Positions 1 through 10,789 of a DNA stretch of 64,000 bases are shown one piece after another. The position numbers and the translations under genes were made by a program. Under the pieces are notes generated by a model that was given only the letters and a program-made list of their open reading frames with translations, was not told where the DNA came from and made no database searches. Position 1 is the stretch's first letter, and each line of letters starts with the position of its first letter. Location: the NCBI RefSeq assembly GCF_018131225.1, contig NZ_JAFCMM010000003.1, forward strand, positions 260,001 through 324,000, in the 5' to 3' direction. This stretch comes from Bradyrhizobium sp. U87765 SZCCT0048 (lineage in GTDB: Bacteria > Pseudomonadota > Alphaproteobacteria > Rhizobiales > Xanthobacteraceae).

Positions 1-1245
1 ATTCACATCGTCAAGAAGGGAGATACCGTCATCTCGATCCTGCGCGACCAGGGCGCTACGCCCGAGGAAGCCAAATCGATCGCCGCCACTCTCGGCCCGC
101 GCGGTCGTGACGGCGGCCTGAAGGAAGGCCAGAAGCTACGGATCCTGATGGTCGCCGCAGCGCCCGGCCAGCGGCTGCAGCCCTACCGGGTGATCGTCGC
201 CAACGACAATACGGTCGAAGCCGTCGCCGCGCTGTCCGACATGGGCAAGTATGTCGCCGTCGACGTGCAGAGCCTCAACAGCACCGCCGAGACCGCCGAC
301 AACACCGACGACAGCGACGACGATGATGACGGCACCGGCGTGCGGCTCTACCAGAGCATCTACGAGACCGCGCTGCGCAACAAGGTCCCCGCCCCGGTCA
401 TCGAGGACATGATCCGCATCTACTCCTACGATGTGGACTTCCAGCGCCGCGTTCAGGCCGGCGACTCGTTCGAGGTGTTCTACGCCGGCGAGGACGAGAC
501 GCCGAGCAACACCGACAAGAACGAGGTGCTGTACGCCTCGCTCACCATCGGCGGCGAAACCAAAAAATACTACCGCTTCCAGACCCCCGACGACGGCGTG
601 GTCGACTTCTACGACGAGACCGGCAAGAGCGCGAAGAAGTTCCTGGTGCGCAAGCCGGTCAACAACGCGATCATGCGGTCGCCGTTCGGCGGCCGTCGCC
701 ATCCGATCCTCGGCTACACCAAGATGCATACCGGCGTGGACTGGGCGACCGCCTACGGCACGCCGATCTTCGCCTCGGGCAATGGTGTGATCGAGAAGGC
801 CGAATGGTCGGGCGGGTACGGCAAGTACATCCGCATCAAGCATCCCAACGGCTATGAGACAGCCTACGGCCACATGAGCGCCTATGCCAAGGGCATGGAG
901 CCCGGCAAGCGCGTGCGTCAGGGTCAGGTCATCGGCTTCGTCGGCTCGACCGGGCTCTCCACCGGCGCTCACGTCCACTACGAAATCCTGGTCAACGGAC
1001 GCTTCGTCGATCCGATGCGCGTCAAGCTGCCGCGCGGCCGTTCGCTCGACGGAACGCTGCTCGCAGGCTTCGAGCAGGAGCGCGACCGCCTCGACACCAT
1101 GATGAGCAGCCGCGGCGGCGGCCCCGCCCGCGTCGCGCAGAACCAACCGGCGCCGGCGTCTGCTGCCCGGGCCGGCAAGGGTCAGGGCTTCAGCTTCTCC
1201 AACCAGGACGCGCTCGAATCTGTCGGAACGACCACGAGCCGCTAA
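1..1245 (+). CDS. M23 family metallopeptidase, 5' end outside window
   Basis: The reading frame is open from the first base, so the N-terminus lies upstream; the window holds the last 414 residues. The C-terminal half is a peptidase M23 (LytM) domain with both zinc motifs: HTGVD (His codon at 727, Asp at 739) and HVH (codons 970-978), plus the family's GYGKYI and YGHMSAY strands. The first visible residues (KKGDTVISILRDQGA) look like a LysM/OapA-type peptidoglycan-binding module. Family members cut peptide cross-links in the periplasm or activate other wall hydrolases. An Asp-rich stretch (codons at about 298-333) links the two parts. Because the metal ligands are intact it is probably an active endopeptidase. 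It is convergent with the C13 protease gene. Confidence 0.9.
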   Translation: MHIVKKGDTVISILRDQGATPEEAKSIAATLGPRGRDGGLKEGQKLRILMVAAAPGQRLQPYRVIVANDNTVEAVAALSDMGKYVAVDVQSLNSTAETADNTDDSDDDDDGTGVRLYQSIYETALRNKVPAPVIEDMIRIYSYDVDFQRRVQAGDSFEVFYAGEDETPSNTDKNEVLYASLTIGGETKKYYRFQTPDDGVVDFYDETGKSAKKFLVRKPVNNAIMRSPFGGRRHPILGYTKMHTGVDWATAYGTPIFASGNGVIEKAEWSGGYGKYIRIKHPNGYETAYGHMSAYAKGMEPGKRVRQGQVIGFVGSTGLSTGAHVHYEILVNGRFVDPMRVKLPRGRSLDGTLLAGFEQERDRLDTMMSSRGGGPARVAQNQPAPASAARAGKGQGFSFSNQDALESVGTTTSR

Positions 1246-1303
1246 GCCGCTGCGCTTTCCATCGACAACTGACGTATGACACCCCCGCCCCGGGGAATCG
1301 GGA

Positions 1304-2704
1304 TTATCGGTCCGCGGCAGCTTCCAGCCCGGGCGCCCCGGCAACGGCAAGCTTCTGCAGCAACGCCGCGCCAAAATGAGCCTGTGGATGGGAAGCAGGC
1401 AACTTGTCCCGCGCTTCCCACTCCGCAATCAGGCTCGTGGCCTTCGCGAATGCCGTCGGCAAATCGACGCCCGGCCGAATGCTCTGGTTGAAGAAGGCGT
1501 CACCGAAATAGGTCCACTCGCGTTCGTTCGAACATCCGAACGACGAACTTTTGTCATCCGATGCGGTGATGACGATCGAATGCTCGTCGGACAGAGGTTT
1601 CAGGAAAACGCCGGCGTAGCAGGCGGAAACGATGATGATGCGGTTCCGGATTCCCTCCGCCTTTAGGGTCTCGGCAACATCGTCTGGCGACAAATCGCGA
1701 TAGAACGCCCCATAGAGCTGGAGTGCCACCCCGTCAGGCGAGCCATGTGACGTCAGAAAAATGGCGAGGACGTCTTCAGCCGGGTCCATTGTCTTCGCGA
1801 CCGCATGAACGGCGGCCGCGAAATTCTGACGCGATGCGACCGGCATGTTCGTCACCGTATCCGGATGATTGACGAGACGTAGCGTTCGCCCCTCGATGTC
1901 CATCGTGTGCGCTAACGCGCCCATGGCGCCATCGAGCTCCTTCACGAACACATCCTGTGGCGACCATCCGGCAGCGCCGATCGTGTAGACATCGACATGT
2001 CCCGGGCGCTGCGGCTTGAGTCCGCTGATCGCCGCATCCATCAAACGCCCTTGAGCAAGCTCGACCGCTCCGCGGTCCACGCTACGTGGTTTTTCACCCT
2101 CGCCCGCGCGCCGCTGCGCTTCACGAAACGCCTCCCACAAATTCGACTGTGACTGCTTGTAGTCTTTTCCGATGAACGTCGGGGCATAGGGAAAGGCGTT
2201 GCCGAAGACCGTGACCGCGAGGGCAAGGCCGAACGACAGCGTCAGCGCCCGCAACCAGCCCGATCGCTGATGCCCGCTTCTCAGCAGCGCGACATAGATG
2301 CCGACGATCCAGATGAATATGGCCAGAAACCAGCCCCACGACGGCGCACTGTCACGCCACCAGGACCGCAGGCCGGGCACAAACTTGATCGCAAGCTCGA
2401 CGGCCAGCGCAACCATGATGCCCTGGACCACCAGCGCTACGAGCGATGCCATTCTCCGCGACGAGGGCATGAACAGCGCGACGATGGCGAGATAGCCCGC
2501 GAGGAAAGCAACCGAGCCGTTCAGACCATATGGATCAAACGTCAGGAGCGAGTAGCTGCGCGCGTATTGCGTCGCAATGTCGATCGTGAGGTAGAGAAAG
2601 CACCACCCAAGGAGCGCCCGCGCGCCAACATCCGGAATATCGCGCGTCGGTCGCCAGACCGCCGCGCGTCCTGCAAGCTTCACCGTCTTGAAGATCGTTC
2701 GCAT
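1304..2704 (-). CDS. Membrane-anchored C13 (legumain/caspase-like) cysteine protease
   Basis: 466 aa if translation starts at the ATG at 2704, which follows GAGGGG by about 7 bases; an in-frame start at 2728 lacks such a site. About five hydrophobic segments (residues 29-46, 62-80, 87-108, 122-142, 150-172) precede a soluble domain. That domain carries the two marks of the clan CD fold: a strand ending in SHG (His320, in LTSHGSPDG) and a strand ending in SACYAG (Cys362). This matches peptidase family C13, whose eukaryotic members are legumain and GPI8. Bacterial members are poorly characterised, so substrate and role are unknown. It lies downstream of clpB on the same strand, separated by a strong hairpin, so it is probably transcribed alone. 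The family call is firm; activity is inferred from the intact dyad. Confidence 0.82.
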   Translation of the reverse strand: MRTIFKTVKLAGRAAVWRPTRDIPDVGARALLGWCFLYLTIDIATQYARSYSLLTFDPYGLNGSVAFLAGYLAIVALFMPSSRRMASLVALVVQGIMVALAVELAIKFVPGLRSWWRDSAPSWGWFLAIFIWIVGIYVALLRSGHQRSGWLRALTLSFGLALAVTVFGNAFPYAPTFIGKDYKQSQSNLWEAFREAQRRAGEGEKPRSVDRGAVELAQGRLMDAAISGLKPQRPGHVDVYTIGAAGWSPQDVFVKELDGAMGALAHTMDIEGRTLRLVNHPDTVTNMPVASRQNFAAAVHAVAKTMDPAEDVLAIFLTSHGSPDGVALQLYGAFYRDLSPDDVAETLKAEGIRNRIIIVSACYAGVFLKPLSDEHSIVITASDDKSSSFGCSNEREWTYFGDAFFNQSIRPGVDLPTAFAKATSLIAEWEARDKLPASHPQAHFGAALLQKLAVAGAPGLEAAADR

Positions 2705-2824
2705 GGCGCTTCCCCTCGACTTCGTCAACTTTAGGTCGAAGGAAACAAGAATTTCACCCCGAATATCGCGGGTTCCGGATGCGAGCGGTCATGAAACGTT
2801 AGCCATATCCGGAGACAGAATCGC

Positions 2825-2851
2825 CAAGGGCCGGGGAATCCCCGGCCCTTG
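2825..2851 (-). terminator. Terminator hairpin of clpB
   Basis: A perfect 12-bp inverted repeat with a 3-base loop sits 22 bases past the clpB stop codon. The following minus-strand bases are only weakly T-rich (GCGATTCTG), so termination may be partial, but position and stem strength fit a terminator. Confidence 0.7.
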
Positions 2852-2872
2852 CAGTGAACTTGCTGCCGTCGC

Positions 2873-5539
<2,667 letters not shown>

Positions 5540-5820
5540 GGTCGTCCTTTCCCTCGGCCTGCCGCGAATGCCCCGAAGGCACATTCCCCGACATCGTCAT
5601 TGGGGGTTCCCCGTGCGTCGTTGATGTTGGTCAACACACCCGTGGTCGTCTGTCTTTTAGGCTCGGTTGATTGCCCCGACCCGATCCTCATGTGGGAGCG
5701 GTCGCGGCGCAACGGAAGGGGGTAAACCTTCGGAAAATGAGGATTTTCCTGACGGAACCCACCCGCCGGGCCGGCTTTGGATCTGGCGACTCGGCCAAGG
5801 ATTTCCTACCAATCGAAGCC

Positions 5821-6606
5821 ATGAGCGCAAGCGGCACCGTCGCCAGCATTTACCGCTATCCGGTCAAGGGGCTGTCACCCGAGCCGATGGCCAGCGTCGA
5901 CCTTCAGGCCGGCGAACCCCTGCCTCTCGACCGCCGCTATGCCATCGAGAACGGTCCGAGCGGCCTCGACCTGGCCGCGCCGCGCCACCTGCCCAAGATC
6001 CACTTCCTGATGCTGATGCGCAACGAGCGCCTGGCCGCGCTCGAGAGCCGTTACGATCCGGCCAGCCATGAGCTGGCGATCCATCATCACGGCGAGGAGG
6101 TTGCCCGCGGGAACCTGCAGACCGACGAAGGGCGCACCGCTATCGAGCGCTTTTTCGCCAGGACGTTCGCCCGGGAGTTGCGGGGGCCACCCAGGGTGCT
6201 GGAGGCGCCGGGACACAGCTTCTCCGACACGCCAAAGAAGGTGGTGTCGCTGATCAACCTCGCCAGCGTCGCCGAACTCGCGGCGCTCACGGGCCAGCCG
6301 GTGCACCCTCTGCGCTTTCGCGCCAATGTGTATATCGCGGGGTGGCCCGCGTGGCACGAGTTCGACCTGATCGGCCGAACGCTCGCGGTGGGGAATGTGC
6401 GGCTGACGATCACCAAGCGGATCGTGCGCTGTGCCGCCGTCAACGTCGATCCGCTGACGGGGCTGCGGGACCTGACGCTGCCGCATGACATGATGCGGCG
6501 CTATGGGCACGACGACTGCGGCGTCTATGCCGAGGTGGTCGCCGGCGGCACCGTGACCGCCGGCGATCCGATCGTTGCGAGCGAGCAGCTCAGCTCGACG
6601 GCATGA
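5821..6606 (+). CDS. MOSC domain protein
   Basis: 261 aa from the ATG at 5821 (MSASGTVASIYRYPVKGLSPE). The N-terminal IYRYPVKGLSPE is the typical MOSC N-terminal beta-barrel start. The C-terminal MOSC domain contains the conserved cysteine segment KRIVRCAAVNVDP, as in the sulfur-carrier domain shared with molybdenum cofactor sulfurase. Such proteins handle sulfur or reduce N-hydroxylated compounds; the substrate here is unknown. The frame is open further upstream to 5671, but those residues (MPRPDPHVGAVAAQ) look non-coding. The ribosome site is weak, so the start is tentative. The 3' end overlaps the convergent gene by 17 bp. Confidence 0.85.
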   Translation: MSASGTVASIYRYPVKGLSPEPMASVDLQAGEPLPLDRRYAIENGPSGLDLAAPRHLPKIHFLMLMRNERLAALESRYDPASHELAIHHHGEEVARGNLQTDEGRTAIERFFARTFARELRGPPRVLEAPGHSFSDTPKKVVSLINLASVAELAALTGQPVHPLRFRANVYIAGWPAWHEFDLIGRTLAVGNVRLTITKRIVRCAAVNVDPLTGLRDLTLPHDMMRRYGHDDCGVYAEVVAGGTVTAGDPIVASEQLSSTA

Positions 6607-7225
6607 CGTAGGCATACACGCGCGCACGCGGATAGACCGCTTCGGCGACGCGACGTCCGTGATTGCCGGACACGACAATCGGATTGCCCTTGGCATCGAT
6701 GCCGCTGACCACTCCGACATGTCCGCCGCCACGGCGGCTCATCACCGCGATGGCGCCCACTTGCGGTCCGGACACCCGGTGGCCGTAGCTCGCGAACGAG
6801 CGCGCCATGTCCGAGCCAGTGCCCTTGTGGCCTGAACGCTGCAGGACCATGTTCATGAAACGCGCGCACCACAGGCTGCGACGGTCCGTCGGATTGCCGC
6901 TGCCGATGTAGCGGCGCGCCTCGGCGACGACGTCAGAGCCACCAAAGGCTGGTGCCGGGCCAGCGAATGCCGGGTTCTCCCACGGCGACATCGCGGCTTC
7001 GTCCTGCGGCACGGCCACGCGACGCGCATGCCGATAGTGCCGGCCATGGTGCCGCACACCATGATGGCGAACGTGCTGGCCATGAGAATGGGAATGAACG
7101 TGACGGCTGGCGCCGTGAGAAGGCCTCGCCGAGGCCGGTGTCGCGAGCGCGACGATTGCCACCGAACACAGCGCGAGCGCGACATGCCGCAGTGGCAGGC
7201 GAAACGTAGTCGATTCGATCATCAT
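6590..7225 (-). CDS. Secreted TIGR02594-like (NlpC/P60-type) protein with His-rich linker
   Basis: 211 aa. A signal peptide (residues about 1-33, cut near ATPASA) is followed by a strongly histidine-rich stretch (about 35-70, many HH, HSH and HGR) and then a cysteine-peptidase-like domain. The motif LWCARFMN holds the likely catalytic Cys and GGGHVGVVSG the His, as in the TIGR02594 / CHAP-NlpC/P60 superfamily, which usually cuts peptidoglycan peptides. The His-rich linker could bind metal (inference). Two adjacent ATGs (7225, 7222) follow AGGGA; either may be used. It is convergent with and overlaps the MOSC gene end. Confidence 0.78.
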   Translation of the reverse strand: MMIESTTFRLPLRHVALALCSVAIVALATPASARPSHGASRHVHSHSHGQHVRHHGVRHHGRHYRHARRVAVPQDEAAMSPWENPAFAGPAPAFGGSDVVAEARRYIGSGNPTDRRSLWCARFMNMVLQRSGHKGTGSDMARSFASYGHRVSGPQVGAIAVMSRRGGGHVGVVSGIDAKGNPIVVSGNHGRRVAEAVYPRARVYAYVMPSS

Positions 7226-7252
7226 GTATCCCTAGTGACACCCCCAAATCCA

Positions 7253-7274
7253 ACGGGCCCCGCAAGGGGCCCGT
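7253..7274 (-). terminator. Hairpin downstream of metW
   Basis: A 9-bp perfect inverted repeat (ACGGGCCCC / GGGGCCCGT) closed by a GCAA tetraloop, 156 bp past the metW stop. There is no clean T-run, so it may terminate or stabilise the metXW message. It also lies just upstream of the 7225 start. Confidence 0.5.
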
Positions 7275-7429
7275 CATCCGCGTGCGAAAAACGAATCTGA
7301 TGTGACGAGAGCAAGGCGCAATATGGTCGCGACGCAACCATTTCGTGGTCATGTCGCGATGACAATGTGACGATTCAGTGGGGTTCCACGCCGCGATGGC
7401 GCCCGATTGCTGAAACGAAAGTTAATCGC

Positions 7430-8092
7430 TCAACGACCGCCACGGCTGAGAAGGAAGACGCCCTGCTCGCCGAACATGTTCCAGAACCACCACGGCGCGT
7501 TGAGCCTCAGCGGCAGCCCATTGAGATTGAGCGCCACCGCGCGCTCCATCTTGACGTTGATCTCGTCGCACAGCTGCACAAAATCCTTGATGGTGCAGAA
7601 GTGGATGTTGGCGGTGTCGTACCATGTCGCCGGCAGGTGCTCGGTGCGCGGCATCTGGCCCTTGACGAGAAGCTGAAGCCGCATCCGCCAGTGCCCGAAA
7701 TTAGGGAACGAGACGATGGCGCGTCGCCCGATGCGCAAAAGGTGCTCGAGCACAACCTTGGGCTGGCGCGTCGCCTGAAGCGTCTGCGACAGGATCACGT
7801 AATCGAAGGAGTCGTCAGGATAGTTGACGAGATCAGTGTCGGCATCGCCCTGAATCACCGCAAGGCCCTTGGCGACACAGTGATTGACGCCCTCGCGCGA
7901 CAGCTCGATGCCACGGCCATCGACGCCGCGGCTTTCCAGCAACCGCAACAGGTCTCCCTCGCCGCAACCGACATCGAGGACCCGCGATCCCGGCTCAACC
8001 ATTGCCGCGACCAGCAGATGGTCGCCGCGATAGGCATCGGCGGGACGCGCGAGACCGCCCGTCGCCTGGAGAGCTTCGCTCTGTGCCGTCAT
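7430..8092 (-). CDS. metW: Methionine biosynthesis protein MetW
   Basis: 220 aa. A class I SAM-methyltransferase fold with motif I VLDVGCGEGDLL (about 38-49) and the MetW-specific C-terminus (WYDTANIHFCTIKDFVQLC, APWWFWNMF). MetW works with MetX in alphaproteobacteria, pseudomonads and Leptospira; it is needed for full homoserine acyltransferase activity rather than being a proven methyltransferase. Its ATG overlaps the metX stop by four bases (8089-8092), so the two are translationally coupled and share the SAM-II-controlled transcript. Confidence 0.95.
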   Translation of the reverse strand: MTAQSEALQATGGLARPADAYRGDHLLVAAMVEPGSRVLDVGCGEGDLLRLLESRGVDGRGIELSREGVNHCVAKGLAVIQGDADTDLVNYPDDSFDYVILSQTLQATRQPKVVLEHLLRIGRRAIVSFPNFGHWRMRLQLLVKGQMPRTEHLPATWYDTANIHFCTIKDFVQLCDEINVKMERAVALNLNGLPLRLNAPWWFWNMFGEQGVFLLSRGGR

Positions 8093-9288
8093 GTCGTTGC
8101 ATCCGTGTTGCCGAGGCCGCGCGCCACGGCGGCCGAGTTGAGGAAGGCGCGCGCGATATCGTGGAATTCAGGCACGTCGAGCAGAAATGCGTCGTGCCCC
8201 TTGTCGGTCTCGATCTCGGCGAACGAGACCCGTGCGCCGCCGGCGTTCAACGCATGCACCACGTTGCGCGACTCGGCTGTCGGGAACAGCCAGTCGCTGG
8301 TGAACGACACCAGGCAGAAACGCGTACGCGTGCCGCGGAACGCGCGCGCCAGCACGCCGTCGTGATCCGCCGCGATATCGAGATAGTCCATCGCCCGCGT
8401 CAGATAGAGATAGCTGTTGGCGTCGAAGCGTTCGACGAACGAGGAGCCTTGATAGCGCAGATAGCTCTCGACCTCGAAATCGGCATCGAAGGAGAAGGTC
8501 GGCATGGCGCGGTCCTGCAACCGCCGCCCGAACTTGCGATGCAACGCCGCGTCCGACAGATAGGTGATGTGCGCGGCCATGCGCGCGACGCCGAGACCGC
8601 GCTGCGGGCGTACGCCGTGCTCGAAATAGCGCCCTTGCCGCCAATCCGGATCGGCCATCACCGCCTGCCGACCGACCTCGTGGAAGGCGATGTTCTGAGC
8701 TGAGTGGCGCGTCGCGCAAGCGATCGGCAACGCCGCGAATACGCGCTGCGGATAGGCCGCCGCCCATTGCAGCACCTGCATGCCGCCCATCGAACCGCCG
8801 ACGACGGCGAACAGCGTGTCGATGCCGAGCCGGTCGATCAGCATCGCCTGCGCGCGCACCATGTCGGGAATGGTGATGAGCGGGAAATCGAGGCCCCAGG
8901 GCTTACCGGTGGCCGGATTGATCGACGCCGGTCCGGTGCTGCCGAGGCAGCCGCCGACGACGTTCGAGGAAATCACGAAGTAGCGGTCGGTATCGATCGG
9001 CCGGCCCGGACCGATCATGATGTCCCACCAGCCCGGCTTGCCAGTGACCGGATGAATATTGGCCGCGTGCTGATCGCCGGTCAGCGCATGACAGATCAGG
9101 ATGGCGTTGCTGCGCGCCGCATTGAGCGCGCCGTAGGTCTGGTAGGCGATCTGGAACGGCGCCAGGTCGACGCCGCAATCGAGATGCAGCGGCGTGTCAC
9201 TGTTGAACTGCGCAACCTGCGAGGTGGGCTGGTCCGCCTCGCGCACATGCGCCTGCAGCTGGGCTGATTGCAGATTCAACGTATCCAT
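8089..9288 (-). CDS. metX: Homoserine O-acyltransferase MetX
   Basis: 399 aa from the ATG at 9288, 4 bases after GGAGAGG; an upstream in-frame GTG at 9306 would place that ribosome site inside the coding region. It transfers an acetyl (or succinyl) group to homoserine, committing it to methionine. The alpha/beta-hydrolase fold has the nucleophile elbow GGSMGGMQ (Ser166), the oxyanion segment GGCLGSTGP, the acid in TSDWLFP and the His in KGHDAFL. Paired with metW and preceded by a SAM-II riboswitch. Acetyl versus succinyl preference cannot be read from sequence. Confidence 0.96.
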   Translation of the reverse strand: MDTLNLQSAQLQAHVREADQPTSQVAQFNSDTPLHLDCGVDLAPFQIAYQTYGALNAARSNAILICHALTGDQHAANIHPVTGKPGWWDIMIGPGRPIDTDRYFVISSNVVGGCLGSTGPASINPATGKPWGLDFPLITIPDMVRAQAMLIDRLGIDTLFAVVGGSMGGMQVLQWAAAYPQRVFAALPIACATRHSAQNIAFHEVGRQAVMADPDWRQGRYFEHGVRPQRGLGVARMAAHITYLSDAALHRKFGRRLQDRAMPTFSFDADFEVESYLRYQGSSFVERFDANSYLYLTRAMDYLDIAADHDGVLARAFRGTRTRFCLVSFTSDWLFPTAESRNVVHALNAGGARVSFAEIETDKGHDAFLLDVPEFHDIARAFLNSAAVARGLGNTDATT

Positions 9289-9310
9289 CGGACCTCTCCG
9301 AAACACCCGC

Positions 9311-9355
9311 CATGTCCAGTCAGGTCATGTCCAGTCAGACCATGTCGGGACAGGC
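9311..9355. repeat. Three tandem 15-bp units in the metX leader
   Basis: Units start at 9311, 9326 and 9341: CATGTCCAGTCAGGT, CATGTCCAGTCAGAC and CATGTCGGGACAGGC. The first two differ at two positions; the third is diverged. They lie between the attenuator terminator and the metX start, inside the expected leader RNA. Confidence 0.85.
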
Positions 9356-9471
9356 ATGCGATGGCGCCAACGCCCCGCCGGCGCCGCGGTCGTCGCGGGT
9401 CGGATATGGCTGCCGTGGCATGCGCGAACATGGCGTCTCCAGACCTACCGAGTTGACCGGGGTCCGGGCAC

Positions 9472-9503
9472 AAAAAAACCGGCACGAACCACGGTTCGGC
9501 CGG
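9472..9503 (-). terminator. Intrinsic terminator in the metX leader (riboswitch expression platform)
   Basis: On the minus strand a 10-bp stem with one bulged base (CCGGC-CGAAC, loop CGTG, GTTCG-T-GCCGG) is followed at once by seven T residues. No minus-strand gene precedes it, so it can only act on the metX leader. Its first arm (9498-9503) is shared with a competing hairpin, GGCCGGG/CCCGGCC at 9498-9523. This is the classic layout of a transcription attenuator downstream of an aptamer. Confidence 0.85.
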
Positions 9504-9521
9504 GATTTGATCTGTCCCCGG

Positions 9522-9577
9522 CCTGTTTAGCGAGTTTTTTAACGTGGCTGCAAGCCGGCCGGCTCAAATGACCACGG
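9522..9577 (-). ncRNA. SAM-II riboswitch aptamer of metX
   Basis: Read on the minus strand, the element starts CCGTGGTCATTTG, continues through GGCTTGCAGCCACG, and ends with TCGCTAAACAGG. The P1 stem pairs CGTGG (9572-9576) with CCACG (9543-9547); the A/U-rich loop segment and the late GCTAAA are the conserved SAM-II (metA motif) pieces that form the pseudoknot and bind S-adenosylmethionine. SAM-II elements are known before met genes in alphaproteobacteria. High SAM is expected to favour the terminator at 9472-9503 and switch metXW off. Identification rests on remembered consensus, not a covariance-model search. Confidence 0.88.
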
Positions 9578-9587
9578 AACAGGCATG

Positions 9588-9616
9588 GTCTTAGTCCCGT
9601 GGTCGCGTCCCGTCAA
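9588..9616 (-). promoter_or_regulatory. Probable promoter of metXW
   Basis: TTGACG (9611-9616) and TAAGAC (9588-9593) on the minus strand are 17 bases apart. A start about 7 bases after the -10 falls near 9581, just before the riboswitch at 9577. The -10 is only a half match, but the placement fits well. Confidence 0.55.
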
Positions 9617-9890
9617 GATCGGGCACTGCGGCGGCCTCGTGCCGCCGCGGCGTTGCGGACGGCCGGCAACGACCATGTTTTCTTTGATTTCGCCCTCCGT
9701 CTTACCTATCAATGCCTTGCCAGCGCCGCCGATCCGGCGTTCCTGCGCCGCGCCCTCCTGCATCCGAAGTTCGTGCAGGAGCGCGCCGGGATCTCTCACG
9801 AACTTCGAATGCGGGGCACGCGCCCTGCAATCCGTACCGGCCCAGCCCTCGCAGGGCAGCGCGCACGCCATCGCAAGGTTTTTGAAGATA

Positions 9891-10745
9891 ATGTCCCAGT
9901 CTCCCCCCGCGCCGCCGATGCTGCAGGAACTGCGTCGCGAGATCGACCGCATCGACGAGCAGGTGCACGAACTGTTGATGCAGCGCGCCGACATCATCGA
10001 CCGTCTGATCGCGGTGAAGCAGACCCAGGAGGTCGGCTCGGCGTTCCGGCCGGCGCGCGAGGCCGACATGATGCGGCGCCTGGTGCAACGCCATCACGGC
10101 ATCTTGCCGCTCGATACGGTGGAGAGCATCTGGCGGGTCATCATCTCGACCTTCACCTACGTTCAAGCGCCGTTCGCGGTGCATGCCGACCTGTCGCCCG
10201 GGGAATCGTCGATGCGCGATTCCGCGCGCTTCCATTTCGGCTTCACCGTGCCGTTCACGGCGCATTTCAGCGCCCCTGCCGCGGTAGAAGCCGCGGCCAG
10301 GTCGAAGGGCGACCTTGCGCTGGTGCCGGCCGTCGCCAGCATCTCGCCGTGGTGGATTCCGCTCGAGGCGCCGGGCGCGCCGAAAATCATCGCCCGCCTG
10401 CCCTTCATCGAGCGCGCCGACCATCCGGCCGCGCTGCCAGTGTTCGTGATCTCGCGGGTCGCCGACGACGCCATGGTCACCGACGTCGAGATGTGGAGCA
10501 TCCGCGTCTCCGGCTGGAATGCCGACGTCGCACGGGCGCTGTCGCCGTTCGCCGAGATCGTCGCGGTCCCCGATGGCGCGTTCGACGGCGCTGCGCTGCT
10601 GGTGTCGGTGTCGCGGGAGCATCCGCTGTCCCGCATCACCTCGACCCTGGTGGCCGCCGGCACCTCGATCCGCTCGGTCGCCCTCGTCGGCAGCCACGCG
10701 ACGCGCTATACAGTGCCAGCGAACGGCGCCGCAGCCGGGACCTGA
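9891..10745 (+). CDS. Chorismate mutase (AroQ type) with an extra C-terminal domain
   Basis: 284 aa from the ATG at 9891 (MSQSPPAPPMLQELRREIDRID). Residues about 10-90 form an AroQ-type all-helical chorismate mutase (LRREIDRIDEQVHELLMQRADIIDRL ... VKQ), converting chorismate to prephenate. The remaining 190 residues are not part of that domain; pieces such as KGDLALVP and HPAALPVFVISR resemble a degenerate periplasmic-binding fold like that of prephenate dehydratase, without its catalytic TRF-type motif. It heads the operon with hisC and tyrC, which fits tyrosine synthesis. The ribosome site is weak. The mutase call is firm; the C-terminal domain call is tentative. Confidence 0.85.
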   Translation: MSQSPPAPPMLQELRREIDRIDEQVHELLMQRADIIDRLIAVKQTQEVGSAFRPAREADMMRRLVQRHHGILPLDTVESIWRVIISTFTYVQAPFAVHADLSPGESSMRDSARFHFGFTVPFTAHFSAPAAVEAAARSKGDLALVPAVASISPWWIPLEAPGAPKIIARLPFIERADHPAALPVFVISRVADDAMVTDVEMWSIRVSGWNADVARALSPFAEIVAVPDGAFDGAALLVSVSREHPLSRITSTLVAAGTSIRSVALVGSHATRYTVPANGAAAGT

Positions 10746-10789
10746 TCCCCGCCGCGCCGCACCTTCTGCGTTTTTCGGAGTTCGATCAG

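Noticed and set aside
136..1428. 430-codon open frame on the minus strand opposite the M23 peptidase
   Set aside because: Antisense reading of a clear M23 domain; composition (long Ala/Val/Gly/Asp runs) is that of an opposite-strand frame in high-GC DNA, with no family motif.
5540..5670. Possible heat-shock sigma promoter before clpB
   Set aside because: Scanned for a CTTGAAA-like -35 with a CCxxAT-like -10 at normal spacing and found no convincing pair, although clpB genes usually have one.
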